Source: Nematostella vectensis
Lineage: Eukaryota > Cnidaria > Anthozoa > Actiniaria > Edwardsiidae
Assembly (NCBI RefSeq): GCF_932526225.1
Contig: NC_064045.1
Location: forward strand, 7,324,498-7,388,497
Reading direction: 5' to 3'
Length of the DNA stretch: 64,000 nt
The notes beneath the pieces are model-generated. The model was not told the origin of the DNA and ran no database searches. It saw only the letters and a program-made list of their open reading frames with translations. This document shows positions 1-15,104 of the stretch, in pieces (the stretch's first letter is position 1; the number at the start of each line of letters is the position of its first letter). The translations under genes were made by a program, and so were the position numbers.

Positions 1-1380
1 TAAGCTTAAAATAGCAATTTCTGGCGGGATTGAGCTGCAGCAATAGTTTAGCACCTTAGTACACGATCCAACTATTGTTTTAGAAGTCTTTTTGATATTT
101 ACGTCAAACTCAGGTTCGCCCAGACAAAATCCCTTATAGATCTTCTACACTCGCCGTGAGCCTGGGCTACCTGTGTTTAAGTCTGAAAATAGCCAGTCTC
201 TGAGAAGGCTCACTCAATGCAATGGTTGTACGCGCCTAAGTTTGAGCTGGTTAAACTTATCTCGCATATGCCCTACTGATATTGTGAGGAATGCTTTATC
301 GCGTCTTTCATCTGTGTTTCAAACGAGAAAACCTCCTCTAAATTCGCCCCTTGAGGGAAAAGAAGCTTATGTTTCACGTGAAAATCCACTCCAGACGCCC
401 TAGTTTTATAATACTTCACTAGTTATTCAATGGTCTACAAATGCAAATGCCTTGTTATAGCATAAAGTATCGCTATGTGCAAGATACCTTAGAGGCCTCG
501 AGCCTTTCGATTCTGTACAATATGCACTTCACCTCAATTTCCAGCTTTTTGTCCAACCAAAAGTTCTTCGATGTAAGGATTCCACCACTTTCGATGCCTC
601 CGTTTGCGAGGCAACCCAATCAAAGTCTAGCGGATTTTATAAAGAACCTTTATCAAATGTCAAATATAAAGCAACTTCGATTGCCATTAAGGCGAGTCCT
701 CTATTGTCTATTACTGTAATAAGAAAATAATGATCTTCGTGAACCCTGATGAAGAGATTGAAGTTGGCCTGTGTAGTAAGAGGAGAAACAGTAGACTTAA
801 GGTTAAATGGAATATCAATGTCAGTGTCCCGTAGATCAAATAGGGTGTGAATCACTTATGGATCAAGTTATTTCATCAGATGTTTAAAAACTACACGTAC
901 TCGAGTACCCGCTTATCGGGATGCACACAGAACAATGCTTTTGCTAATGGTCCCACCAAATACAAACGTTGCTTGAATACTTCCTCTTTTTTTTCTTTTT
1001 GCGATAATAAGGGAGGAGTCAACAGGGCATGTCCCATTCGCGAAGCTAGGGGTTGCGCAGGCTGTACTCGACATCCCCTCCCCTCTTTCATTTGAAAATA
1101 AATCGCCCTCCCTTTAGCTACGCGAATATCAGAATCTCAATAAAAATATACATATATATATATATATGTGCATGCTATTTATTTTTAAAAGAGCAAAATA
1201 TAAGCACAAATATAAAGATGACTACGGCGGAAGACAATACCTAAATAAATGTCCATACCTAAATACCTAAATAAATGTCCATTTTTTTTCTTTTATTATA
1301 AAGGGTTACACTTGAGTTGGAGCCGTGCTCTGTTGTGTCAACTTTACCGCTATTTCAATATGTGATGTAGTGGTAGAAGC
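1..1380. other. No gene seen
   Basis: AT-rich sequence with a TA run (1150-1168) and a CGAAGCTAGGGGTTGCGCAGG stretch near 1040. No conserved coding pattern on either strand. Confidence 0.5.
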
Positions 1381-1381
1381 C

Positions 1382-1627
<246 letters not shown>

Positions 1628-2396
1628 GGTCGCACAAAACACGAAATTTTAGTATGAATAATATCACGTAATTTGGGAGCATTTGATACGTTTTGACCCG
1701 ATTTTCCAATATGCCTCGAGGCGGACACATTGTTCGCTTGGCGGTTTCGTTAGACTAATGTAATTTTCATAATTTATTTTCTGGACATTTCTTTGCCGGG
1801 AGAACGAGCAAATGATGACAAACTGCGGCCGATGGCTTTTATATTGCTGTTTTTCAATGTCACACTTACGGCAAAATTTAAGCAATTTCACGTGAGATTG
1901 ATAAAGAAGAGATAAAATGTCCCAATTTCCGAATCATTTTGATATAAAGACCCGGCGTATTTAGGAAGAACGTTACAGCATTGTTTGTGTCACATATGGT
2001 ATTAGCGGTGGGTTAAGTATTATAAGTAACCTAAGCGGTTTTTAATATGCGGCAAAGCAGTACGAACCTTAGTCCTGTGTCCTATACTTATCTTTTTTTT
2101 TTTCTATATTTTCTTCTGATATATTTTCTTTTGTGTCCAATACACCCCTGAATAGCTTAAAAAACGAGCATAATTATGCTCTCTTCAAAAAATTATTTGA
2201 ATATCTCTAGTCTTATTAAATTGTCTAAATATGGCGGATTGTCGACAATCTTTCTAACCAAGTGGGTACCCAGAAATTGTTGAGGGTGGGGAGGGGGGGG
2301 GGGAGAACAGTCATAGGTATCATATGGAAGAAGGGTAGTATTTCACAGGAATTCGTGAGCGCGCGCGCCGTTTTTGATGCCGTTCGTGTTGACTTG

Positions 2397-3389
2397 CTTA
2401 AGGGTGTACTGACATCTGTTGCTAAGAAAAATTGAATATAGCATAAAAGCTTTGTGGAAAGTCATAAGGGTCTGATATTTGCCAAGTTGACCACCACAAG
2501 TGTGCTGACTATTATGATAACGTTACCCAGTGACATCATAATGTGACGTCATAGATACAGATAAAAGCAAATATTTCAAATAAAATTGCTCGAAAACAAA
2601 TATTAAATTGGTTTTATGAATCTTGAGGGATGGGCGCATTAAGCCAAGCATGCGTTTTAGAAATGATTGAGTAATTGTTTTTTATGATTTTTTAAAGGTC
2701 CTGAAATCCAGATTATTTGATATAATTTTGGTTTCTGTTAGATTAACACTAAATCCATGCTTGGCTATATGAAGGAGAATTTTATAAAAAGGAATACAAA
2801 AAAATATTGCGTTTTGAAATAACTTGGCGACAAAAAAAGCTTTTTTTTTAGAAAACGCAGAACCGGAAGTGAAACAAAGCCTGCGCGTGTTCATTCGGCC
2901 TGCTCAGACACACTGATATCTCACATGATGAAATTTAAATGAAGTTTAAAAACAAAATCCAATAGTGTTTCATGGTACATATACTTTAAAGGAACGACAT
3001 CCGTCATATCATGATTAAAATTGAAAAAGTATTTTAAAATTCTGACATAGCGCGCGCTACTTTGCAATAAAATTTTCAGTGCGTGCGCGAGCTTTCGGTG
3101 TTTGCAGCGCGCGCAGGTAGTGAAAATTGAAAACTTTGGCTTAAAAAAGGTTGGCTTGACTAAATCTTGGCTGAATCTTCGTTTTTACAAAACATTGGAA
3201 ATATCATCACCCGAAAAGGCTGAGATCAACTTGAAGTCAATTTTTGGGAACTTGAAACGCATATTTTTATTTCTTTTACTTCAGGAAAGCTTGGAATGAC
3301 GAATTCCGTGTTATGTATATGCGCGCTCTCAACGCCACCAGCGTAGCAACGTCGTTACTGAGCAACACTAATGTCAGTACACCCTTAAG
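2397..3389. mobile_element. Non-autonomous TIR element with TTAA ends (about 1 kb)
   Basis: CTTAAGGGTGTACTGACAT at 2397 is matched by its complement at 3371-3389. Homology continues inward imperfectly (TGTTGCT near both ends). Interior is AT-rich with several GCGCGC words and no long ORF. The family is not recognised; TTAA suggests a piggyBac-like target. Confidence 0.65.
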
Positions 3390-4607
3390 CTCTCTAATGA
3401 CCCACAATGGCCAACGGGATGCGCGCGCATCATACACCCGCGAAAGCGCCAGGAGCCTAGACAAAGGGCAACATTGAATTATTCACAAGTGCGTCAGCGT
3501 CAGAGCACGGTACCGCAGTCAATCTCAGAATTTGGGTGTAAATTTTGATTTCTTCAGCACGAACAAAACCTTTGAGAGCACAATGTACAACTTTACCTCG
3601 ACATTTCCTCAAAGGCCAGGAATTTTGACCCCTAGAAGCGGCCATAACACAGTTTCTTGAAATCACCACCCACCCACACATGAATTTACAATTTCATTGG
3701 GGGAGGGGAGGTACGGATCTTTTCTGGAGCACAATTGGAATTTAGATACGCGTGAGAGTGTTATCTGTTGTAGGGTAACTGTAACTATTTATATTCATCA
3801 TTAGTTTATACAAGTGTGAGCTTAAAAATGTGATTGTTGCTTATTTGAACCGAAACATTTCACAATATTCTCAGTGCCTAATTCTTTGTTGATTTCTGTT
3901 TTTAGTGAAAACAACAGTTGATAGAATTTCATTTCTTATCACGATTATCTATCAAACCCTTTTTCTCTTCGTCTATAAATAAACTAAAACGATTTCTCAG
4001 CATCATTTTGGATATTTGTTTATGAAAATATAAGAAAAAATGTTTAAAAACAAAAATATATTTTATGATTGCAAGTTAACATCATTTCGAAAAGGCAAAG
4101 CTGAAAGAATGGTACCGTATGTTCTCTACCGGTCGTACCTGTACAAACGCACCTTTTTTCTTGGAGTTAAAGGGCTTGAATAAGTTCCCCTCGAGATATT
4201 TCTAAACATTGGGGTTAAGGAAATAAAGAGATCCATTTGCTATGCACGCAAGTTTTTGAGTGACTTGATATCAGAGCAGACTTTTATTGTATTGGCACAA
4301 TAGCGATAGTGATCTGACGACGGAGAGGAAAGCTTTGAAGATATGATAATCTATTTTGCGAAACCGCGTTCGTGAATGTATGAATGAATGACTCCTATAG
4401 AGTCAAGATCAATTTGAGAATTTATCCCATTTCTTTATCATTATCATCATCATCGCCGTCTTCTTTGTAATTAAGAACCTTAAGCAACGACAAAGATAAA
4501 GGGAATACGACGCGGAAATCGATAGTAATGGACTGAGAATCCTATAGTTGATTTCTTTCATGAGCGCTTATTGGCTGAAACAGAAAAAAGGCGCTATTTT
4601 AAAAATC
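3390..4607. other. No gene seen
   Basis: AT-rich, with a few GCGCGC words near 3420 and purine-rich GGGGGAGGGGAGG at 3700. Nothing coding recognised. Confidence 0.5.
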
Positions 4608-4830
<223 letters not shown>

Positions 4831-5417
4831 TTATCATTATAGAGTGGTTTTCAAAATCCTGTGAAATACTTTTTAGTTTATTTAGAATGAATACACTGTA
4901 ATCTTTTTGTTCTCTTTTGTTCTGGCTTGACTATAACACTTTAACAATTACATTTTGTTTCACGGGATTTCAGAAACCACTCTAATAAGTATGAGTATTT
5001 TGGGGTAGAATTATAGCTTCGTCAATGAAAACACAGGTACTTGACCTCTTGCAGCATAAACTCAAACTCAATAGGATTCAAGATATAGCGCTCATCGATG
5101 GTATATAGAGATAATAGCAGTACGTAAAAAATCTCCTCTCCCTGATGCAGTCCAACCATACCATGACGTGAAAATGTAAACTTGTTTAATCGCGTTCGCT
5201 TTTATAGAAAAAAAGTTAGTCTTGTTTCCATCTTTTACTATGTTGCGGATGTTTCATTCTTATTAGTTTGGAGTAGAGTACAAAGCGAGAAGGCATTTTC
5301 GTCCTAGCCGTCGTCGTCCTTGCTTAGCTCCCGACCCTATCATCCTAATAACCACCATCAACATCACAATCATTCAAAAGAATTCTTTTTCTATTTAATT
5401 TTTTATATAACCACAGA

Positions 5418-5830
5418 AGCTAGTAGTACTCTCAGTTTCTTATGCGGTTGTGAGAACTGGAAAATAAATAACAGAGCTGATAAGATACTGGGCGTTTTCC
5501 AACATTTAGAAGTGCTCGAGGAGAATACTGAACATTTGTTGGCAAGATCACATTAACAACGAGGAAGTTGTGAAGAGAGCTAATATGGGGCCGCTGAGTA
5601 GGGAAGTTAAAGGAGAAGATGGAATATTATAGGCCATGTGCTTACACAAGATCTAGAATGTCTTTGTAATGTAGCCATGACATGGGCACCCAAGGAAAGA
5701 AGGAAGCGGGAAAGCAACTACAACAACTTTGAGAAGGACCGTGTAGAAGGAGGCCTGGAGATGGGCGGGGGAGGGTGGAGGATATGCGGGAAGGAGCGGG
5801 TAAAAACGGCCGGTCGAGAGAGGGCAGGTA
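5418..5830 (+). pseudogene. Decayed 3' end of a non-LTR retrotransposon ORF
   Basis: Reads FLCGCENWKINNRADKILGVFQ, then after frameshifts LSREVKGRRWNIIGHVL-like text near 5590-5645 and CNVAMTWAPKERRKRE near 5665-5710. This is the C-terminal GCEtW...RRW..iGHvlR..... pattern of many LINE ORF2 proteins. Stops and gaps interrupt it. No tail or target duplication identified. Confidence 0.6.
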
Positions 5831-5899
5831 ATAGGTACTATAACTACAGAAGCATTCACTCTCCTTTGTCATTTCTTCCTTCTCTTCATCGTCTTTGCT

Positions 5900-8800
5900 A
5901 GTTGCGCTTTCAAAAAGCTTGTTGACGGATATTTTTTCTTATTACAACAATGATTTTCTCACAAGGCAACAAGCACATTTAGAACAGGCCTGTGTAATTT
6001 ACTTTAAAGCTAATTAAATGTAAATGAAAAATTCATATTTTATTAGTTGTGAAAAAAATGTGCCTGAAAAGAATTTAGATACACAAATACCAAATTAGGA
6101 TTAATGCTATAGTTTACGAAACCTAGATTTGTTATCGACTTATAATTTTCACAATAAAACCTTAACGGCGCGACATTTTGATCTGTTGCTATAAGGGCTA
6201 GGACTACGTTTTGTTGATGAGATAGATAGTGTCACAAAATTATAACCGGCTGTTTGGGTACCCTGTGCTTATTCCGCGTCGCCATCTTCATTAGAGATTC
6301 ACAAGCCAGATATTTCACCGAATTTTAAGAACATGATAAGAACATGCCGTGGCTAAGATAGCAGAAAAATCGTTAAGAACATTTTCAGCCTTAAAATGCT
6401 CCAAAAGTTAGAGATCCAGCCTCAACTGATAATTAAAGGTTTTTATATTCACTCGTTTTTTATAAGAACCTTTTTATAAGAATGTCCAGCCTGACAGTTC
6501 AACACATTTTAAGAAAGTACTAAGAATATGCCGAGGCGCCGATAGCAGAATTGTTTTTCCTTTTTCAGTCCTGCTGCGTTCTAAAATGCAGAATCAAATA
6601 GTGCTCATAGTAACAACCTTATTATTGCTATCGATCATTAGTTAAACCCATTGACTCCTGGCTATTTTTGAGCTGAATTTACAAAAAAAAAAAAAGAAAA
6701 GAAAACAGATACTTCCCCCCTATTTTGAGTTTTATACAGCCCGTCAAATTCAAACATTTAGCCAGCGGTATCCTAGCTTTCCAACAATGCTTTGCGGCCC
6801 CCACTTTAAATCCCTTGTCGCTGTGCTGATGCGAGCACAAGTTGATGGTTGCTTTTTTTTCATAAAAAATACAGCTATAAGCGTATTCGGAGAGTGTCCT
6901 AGGATAGCATGAAGTCTATTGGGGCACAATTGAGTGCTGCTGTGCTTATGGATATTTGCAAGCAAAGGTGGATTCATGGTGTTTTTTTCTTGTTTGGCTT
7001 TGCCTGGATGAGAAAATAATTTTCTAATGAATCACCACAGCTCTCCTAAATGCTGTCTTTTCTGAAACCAAATTGATTCCAAAATTGTTTACACTGCTAT
7101 TCTGGGTCTGTTTGACCTGGAATTGATTTGTTTGGCTTTGGGGTGAAAAGACTTATAAAAAACCATCTGACTTTGGGGAGAGGAGTGTTGACTGCTTTGC
7201 AATCCGTTATGGCATCCAAGTGGTTTCACAAGTTTTCAAGGAGTGTACATGTCTCATGTATTTTGAGGCCAAGGAAATCGACCTGGAGGATCAGAATAAA
7301 AGTATCTATTGGTGTCTTGAGCTGTGTTTGCTGATATTTCTCCCTTGTTTGGTATTTTGAGCGTTTTGTTGAGAGGGGTGATTCTTCCCTTGTTCGATTT
7401 GAAATTTGTCAATGAGCTATAATTTGGCTAAAGAGTAGTTGCTATCACCTTGGAAGTAAGCATATCTTCAAGACCATTTATCCCTTAGACTGATGCCTGA
7501 GTATCTTCATCTTGTTGTGCTTATTTTACATTTATGAATTTTTTGGGTTGTGGGTACTTCTCAAGGCCGGTACAGGCCGGTTGAGGGGTAAATGTGTTAA
7601 TTCTCTTTCTAATAATTCTTTGGGTATTATATTTTTATATACACTAAAATTTAAGAACATCGTTAAAAACATATCATGCTTTAAAATGTCCCAAAAATAT
7701 TAAGCTTCAACTGAAAATTAGACGATCTTATAAAAAAGAGTGTATAAAATCAATCAGACCATTTCGTATTTAGCACATTGCAAGCCTTATTTTTTCAAGG
7801 GCACCACGGGAAATATTTCAAACTAATTTTCTCACATATCAAATACGAAGAAAAATTCCTTTTGGTAAGGAGCAAATTCTCGATGCGCCTTTTTCTAAAT
7901 ATGATGTGAATGCATGTGTCATTGAAGTACGCTCGTCCCAGCTTTAGAGACCTCGAGATCGAGGTTTAATCAGTTTACTGCGAATCGCGAAAAACCTGGA
8001 TCTTAAGGTCTCTTACGGAAGGCCGACGGAAATCTCAACCGACAAGAGACAAAATATTCTACTAGAACCCACGCTATTTATCAGTCACATACTCAAAGAA
8101 ACTTCAAATAGACACACTGCTTTTACAATTTCGAAATATTTTTCTCATTTTCCGTTAAACATTATCGGAGATTGCTGGGTCAACAAATAGCGCAAAAAAT
8201 TAAGTTACAAATGCGATAAACTCCAGCATTACACACATTTCTGAATCGTAATTTTTTTCCTGGGCAGGTGTTAAATTTGGGTACGATGCTCAAGATTTTT
8301 CCGTGTCAACCGCAAGCATTGTATGCGGGCCGCTAAAACAAGTTTTGCGGGTATATGTGCAAACTGTGCGTAAAAATGCAAGCACCTGGACACATTTATT
8401 ATTTGACATGATTGCATAATAAGAATGTCTGCTTAACGGTCAGTTAAAAAGCGCACGTACGAATATGCCCTTATTCTTTTTCCTCCTACAAACTTATTTA
8501 GTCGACTCTCAATTATTTCTGAAAGAAATGGCTCGAGATAAACTTAAGGGTTTAAATAGAATAGTAGTTGATGAGTAATCAGAAATATTACTTTTTGTTA
8601 GCGAATAGTTCGAGTTACCGAGGGTGGGAGGGTGTAATATACAATATAAAATGACTTGATGTGGTTAACATATTACATTGAATTAGCAAAAAGGTTCCAG
8701 ATACCGAGGGTTTGAGTTGTGTTGAGTAAACTATTTGTTATCCATTTGATACGACCATTTTATATGATGGCTATGTATTTTTTTTTTCATGAGCAGTTGT

Positions 8801-11800
8801 CTAGCTTTTTGTTTGTTTATTTTTTCTCTGCTTTGCCTTTAAGCCAAGTAGTTTTCGTTTAATAGAAAATGTTGTCTGTTGGTACAGAAAGGGATACTGT
8901 TGCTTTGAAAAGCTTCTAAACGCCAGTTTGCATATGTGCCTTTTAAGTGCCATTATCAGGCACACCTTTGTTATTGGTCTGGTTTGATATCAGAAAAATC
9001 TTTTTGGAAATCAAGAAAAGCATGATTTAGTTGTATATGTTATAAAATGCAATCGAAAATATCGCAAAGTCTTCCCTTAATCAGCCGATGAAAGTTTTTT
9101 TTTCACACAGAGGCGCCTGTCTTTACTTGTATTAGTATATGACAATTTTTTTCGGTGGTACAGTCAAACCGGGTAGTCGAGCATTGTCTTTTGTTAATCT
9201 TATTATTAAAAACATTAGGGTTTCCCGCAATAAATAATTAAATTTTGTACACATAACAGTTTGTATCAATGCAAGTAGTAATAAAAGATACGACAAAAAG
9301 CAACATCTTTGTTTATGTTGACGTATACATGCTGAGTGTGTCTTATTGCATTTTTATGAATTTCGTAAGAAAAATGTATAATAAACTTTAAAAAGAGACA
9401 TTTCTACACTTTTTTTCACATTAAATTATGCAAATATCTTTTATCGGTTTTAATTCATATCTAAAAGATACAGGTTGCCCAAGCTGACTAAATAGTGTCT
9501 CTAGAAGTTTTAATAACTGCTCTTTGAAAATCGCAACAGCTTTGCACTTACAGATATAAATATGTTTTCCTTACCTTTCAACCCGTAGAGCCTTGTTTTC
9601 AGATTAACTCGGCCAACCTGTGGGATATTAAATTTAAAATTAACGTCGAAAATGAAAGTGATGGATGGTGCTATATCATTCAGAGAGCGAAAATGATATT
9701 CTCCTGCCGATCGCAGACTGCACAATCATTTTTCTTTTTCTCTATTACCATAAAGCGGAAAAAAGTCAAGCAGTGAGTTTTGTCTATTCTACTATTGAAA
9801 CTTTGTGTAACTCCGTTTATTATTGGAAAATAACATAGGTAATTTGATTTGAATTCAAAACGATGCTCATTTTTCAAGGGTTTGAATTTGTAAATTAAAC
9901 CTGAATTAGAAATTAGCAGTAGTGAAAAAATAGAGAATTGAATAAAACTCGACTGCTTCGTGATAGATAAAAGCTATAAATGTTCGGCATAGAAGATAGA
10001 TTAAGTAAAGGTAATTGGGATGTCCTATACTTTCATTTTGCTGTAGCACTTAACAATTCTAATCGAATCAGCTTATGGGACTTTTCGATAAATAACTTTT
10101 ATGGTTGAAACGATTTTAAGTTATTGTGTATTTTATTTTTTTTCTTCGCCCGTGTGTTTTTAAAAGAAGCCTCGTACAATTCACTGTACTATGTTGTTCT
10201 ATGTACTAGCTGCTTCATCATTGACTGCTACAGGTCGACTTGAAAATTATTTGAATGGTTAAACATTTTTGAATGGTTAAGCCTGCACTACACGTCAACG
10301 TCCTACATGATTCTCTGACACTTCATTGAAAACAACACAACACTTTTCTTAATATTTTGTCAATATTCCAGTACATCTCTAAAGCTTTTTAACACAAAAG
10401 CCATAACAGAATACTCACCTAATTATCGAAGCATACCTATTTTTACCATTTTTTTTCTTTCAAGTATTTCTTCAAGGCTTGTCCGTGTTTCCAATTTTCA
10501 ATAACAGTTCCACATTTCAAGTGTCGATAACACAGGACTGTTGTATGCGTTTAGTTGTGTCCAATAGGAATCAAGCTGTTATGAGAATGTGCACCCTCTT
10601 TAACAAGTCTGTCAAAAAGCTGTCATCAGTGAGCTTGCTTATCAATTGTGGCAGAAGCTATCAGCTTGAATTGAAAATGTCCTGTTTCGAAATTTCAACC
10701 TGCCCGAGATTAAAATCACCTGTCGTGTGTTCAACTTCAAGTCTGAAAGATCGAAAGCGCCTAGAATCGCCACAAGGCCACTAAACGGCGTCAAAATAAC
10801 ATCTAAATTGCAATAAAAAGTTAGAAAATTTCAATTAAAAACAGCGAGAAATTCTGCAATGTTGTTTCTATCTTTGAAGTCATCAAAGGCGCCGAATCGT
10901 TGGCAAAGTAAAGTTTTCCTAGTCTGGTCAAAGCTAATATTTGATTCTTCAAAGATTTGCAACTTTTATTACGGCCTCAAACTGTTTTGGCTTACAAATT
11001 TTAATTTCTACCGAATTCTTGTTTACTATGGAATTTACCCCAATTTAAAAGTCGAATCATCAAAAAGGAACTTCAAACCAATAAATTCAGTAAAAAGATG
11101 ATAATTTTATTTTTGGTAAACATAATTTGGGTAGTAAAAGTGTGGTGCAAGAGGATTTATTAAAAGAAGATTTTCGGTAAACCGTCATGCAAAAGTTTTG
11201 AGTTTGTGTAAACAAATTACAAAAATCATCATTTACCGCAAGTTTCCATGGTGAGCAATTGCTATTTTGTTTACCTTTATTTATTTACCTTTTATTTTTC
11301 GTGTTCATTGGATAAATGTATTGTTTCATTTTACCCAAAATGGTATGACGCTAAGTAATGTGAGATGTACACTGATGCGTCATCCAGCGGAAGGGGATCC
11401 CAATGCTATTAGTTTGAATTTTTTCTATTTTTCCACCTTCTCTAAGGCCATAATAAAAAATGTTATTGAAGTTTATTTTAAAACTGTATATATTCATTTA
11501 ATATTATTTGTTCATTCGATTCGATTTTTATCTTAAAAAAATCTTTTGACCCAAACAAGAAAGCATTTTCCCCAGTGTTTCTTTTTCTTTTTTTTTTTGC
11601 GAAATCGGAACACATAATTAAAGGTAGAAGTTAAGGATAGAAAAATAAAACAATACTATAATCTAGATTTTTATCTAAACGATCTCGAAGCTAAAACTAC
11701 ATGTAGTAAAAGTACAATTACAAATAAAATTACAATGTACAATTACATGCAGGTATTGGATAAAAAATATTTTTATTAACTGTCTTGAATAATGGTAACA

Positions 11801-14800
11801 CAAATAAAAAACACTCTTCGGAAGCGAATCATGTCGGTTCAATTAATTTTATTGCAGTCGAAATAGACTGGTCTTCAAAACGTTAAAACTTGCCCAATCA
11901 TCGGAACAAAAACAACAAAAATTTTCAATGAAAGTTCAACATCAAAATCGTACCACCGGGTATCAGAAATCGACTCCCGATGCAAAGACATGCATCTTTA
12001 ACTGACACTTTTACTACTACGTGTGAAAGAAAATGATTGAAAAGTTACGAACGAGAGGATGTCAAATTCAACGCAATATCTTTTGATGTCGTTCAAAATC
12101 CCCAGTATCTATGCTATTTTCCATTGTTTCACTTTTCCGTTAATCAAGACTTCTGACTGCAAATTTCAACCTACATCTCAACAAAAAGCAAATATTTTAC
12201 CGAAACATGAAAACAATGAAATTTGTGCTAATGCCTAATCGTCAATATTTAATAGAGAATATGAAAAGATAGACAAATTGCAGAGAAGAAAAAAAAATCG
12301 TAGGATAGGCAAATCCAAGTTAAGTAATAAAAATGGTTTATATTCCAAAAATACATCTTTTCTTAACTACAAATCCAAATTTATTATGTATTAATTTTCA
12401 CGTCTTATATTTACCTCAATTGAATCTTTTTATATCTCTGCTGAATTAGTGGTATGATGCTTTGCTCTGCTCGACTATTTTTCATCGTTAAACCCTTGTT
12501 CCGGATCTTCTTTTCTTGGGAAATTACTCGCATAACCTCTTCAGAACCGATTATGTTTATAATAAGCACTTTCGCTCACCCATATTAACAGCGTGGGACT
12601 TTAAAGTTTGGTAATTGACAATAATGAGTCCCATGTTCATAATTCTGTATTGATAATTATTTCTAGGTTTGTTTATCAGCTTGTAGTTAAGAGCACGAAA
12701 CCAAAAAACGGCATAAAAAGTCTTAATATAATTAGTCTTATTAAGACCCATTGTTATGTTGTTTCGCTTCATCTCGTTCGAAAATGCTTGGTATAAAACA
12801 TCGTTTGAAGCATAGAATGTGTCCTGTGCAAGAACCGACTTTTTCCTAAGAATAGGGGTCCTTAATGCTATGACGAAGCGGGGGTGATTGAATGGGCCTC
12901 TTGTCATTCAATGACCATCTTAACATTACAATTTTTGCCATTTGAAAAAATCGAACTTTGTTAAGTGGTTTTATTTCTCTAAATAATCATAAAGACAAGT
13001 TAATCAAACAGCGAGTGAACTGGCACAAACGACGTGAGGATCACGTTTATATATAATAAACGTATATATATAAATATATATTTTGTTAGATATGAAAATG
13101 ACTGTCTTAGGGAATAAAAAGCGTTCCCGCCTTGGTTATCATTTATTCGTTTGAAGGAAATTGTGTGAGAAACAGACGTGCTGTTTCAAGTGGCAAAATA
13201 ATAGATGAAGCTCTTTGCATTTTTCATGACAAAAGCTTAATTATCAAACAACATCAAACAAACTTGCCTTGATAGAAAACTGTCAACCCTCTTAATATTA
13301 AAACTCTTGACTTTTTCTGCCTTGGGAAATAATAATATGCTTTCTTGAGTTTGAAGTGAAAGCGGATATGAGAAAAATTTTCGAATTGACATTCCTAAAA
13401 ATTTTTTAAAACCTTTAAAAACGAAACGTTCTTGGCGTGCTCCAGTTGATGAGCTCCGCTTTGATTAAAAGAAATACCAGTTTTTAGCATTTTCGTGCAA
13501 AGGTCATTTTACAAGTACATTTTGTTTTTCAAAACAACCAAACCACTATTTAGGGACAGACCATTGGAAAAGTGAAGAGGGGGGGGGGATAAGGATTAAT
13601 AAACACGATGAAAAGCCTGAAAAAAAGCATGCAGCCCGAACCAGACAGGAAATAGAAATGCATACTAAACTTTTATAAAGATCATGCACGTCTTGAAGCC
13701 AAGAAACTAAAAAACATGCACGACTTGTCTAATAGTCCGTCTCTTAGGAACATGCAAGGCGATGAAACTAGTGCCTAAACTGGTTGCATCCGATAATCCA
13801 TGTCTCGTAACCCGCAGTGGCTCATGGGTAGCATATAAATGGCCGAATCTTGGTCTCTGAAAGCCGTGTGTACGTTTAGTGGTACAAACAAGAATGCTAA
13901 AGCTTTCTAAACTTCTAAGTTTATTTGATACTCATGAAGCACTAAGGGTTACTTCGTATGGATTCCCCGGGTGCAACCATATTTGAAATAGATAAATGTG
14001 AAATAGGTGTAAATAAAAGATTGCATTTTTTAAAGCGATCACATTTGCTTTGTTTATGTTTATACCCACATCCAATAAAAATATCAGCGCAGAAAAGAGG
14101 GCTTCACGCTATTTATCGCTGAGCTGACCCAGTAATTGTATTCAATATTCATGCAAGCAGTGTGCATTTGTAGTCATATTTGTTTTTATTTTATATACAT
14201 TATGATAATTGAGCTACCACTTATATTATTTGGTTGGTCTTGAGGGGAAATTTCGTAGCGCTTCGAAGCTTTTAAATTTCGTAGCGCTTTGGGATATCAT
14301 CCAATAACGCACCATTCAGGAAATTAAACATTACTTTCAGCTATCATTACACCTAAAAGGGAATATGAGACCGTGAGAGGCGGAGCTTTAAATTCTTACT
14401 CAATTTACAGATCCACCATCAAAATTTAATAACAATTTGATGATTAAGCTGCAAAATATTGTAATTTTTAAGGCAGTGCAACACTTTAAATATCCAAACC
14501 TATCACTTAGAATTTACAGAGCCAGACGCTGAAGAATTTTAATAATTTGTCAACATAAATCATCAATGGACTTGTCATAATATCTTGAATAAAAAGTTAA
14601 TTCTAAGGCATATGCATGCATGTATTATATGAACTTTGTTCAAAGATTACTTACCTTGTATGCGAGTGTTTCATAGAGTAACAAGATGAATATTCCCGTC
14701 ACGGAAATTACTGATATCGATACGGGGTTATGGATTCTCAGTGCCGTAGCATAGTATTTAATATTGGAGGGGAACACTATTGTCTATAATAGCAATTCAA
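5900..14800. other. No gene seen; scattered ancient repeat pieces
   Basis: AT-rich. A dispersed family with AATTTTAAGAACAT, TTAAAATGCTCC and TTATAAGAACGTCC-like words appears at about 6320-6560 and 7630-7740, and in the opposite orientation at 24430-24610. Short GAGTTACCGAGGGT / CCAGATACCGAGGGT words at 8600-8720 and GTTATCGAACCCTCGG at 16473 look like pieces of another DNA-transposon family. No exon with a recognisable protein pattern. Confidence 0.5.
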
Positions 14801-14801
14801 T

Positions 14802-14986
14802 AGGCCATTCCAGCTATACGTTTGCGCGCGCATAACCATAGAAACCTACCTCAACTACCAGAATCCAGCGCGCACTTTTTTAAGCTTACATCAAACGAAG
14901 CGCGCGCTGCATGCCGGTAGTTGAGGTAGGTTCCTAGGTTCCCATGGTGAGTGCGCGCGCAAGCTTATAGCTAGAATGGCCTATTC
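14802..14986. mobile_element. Foldback MITE with GCGCGC-rich arms
   Basis: AGGCCATTCCAGCTATA..TTGCGCGCGC and AAACCTACCTCAACTACC are mirrored at 14918-14986 (GGTAGTTGAGGTAGGTT and GCGCGCGCAAGC..TAGAATGGCCTAT). Loop about 60 bp. No ORF. Confidence 0.75.
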
Positions 14987-15104
14987 ATAGAATGGCGCCC
15001 CAGTGCCCCACCTCCTGCTACAGCGATACCGAAGCGCAAAACAAAAGTCAAAATCATAGCTAAGCGTATGGAAGCCACATTAATTTTAGACAACGCATAA
15101 AAAA

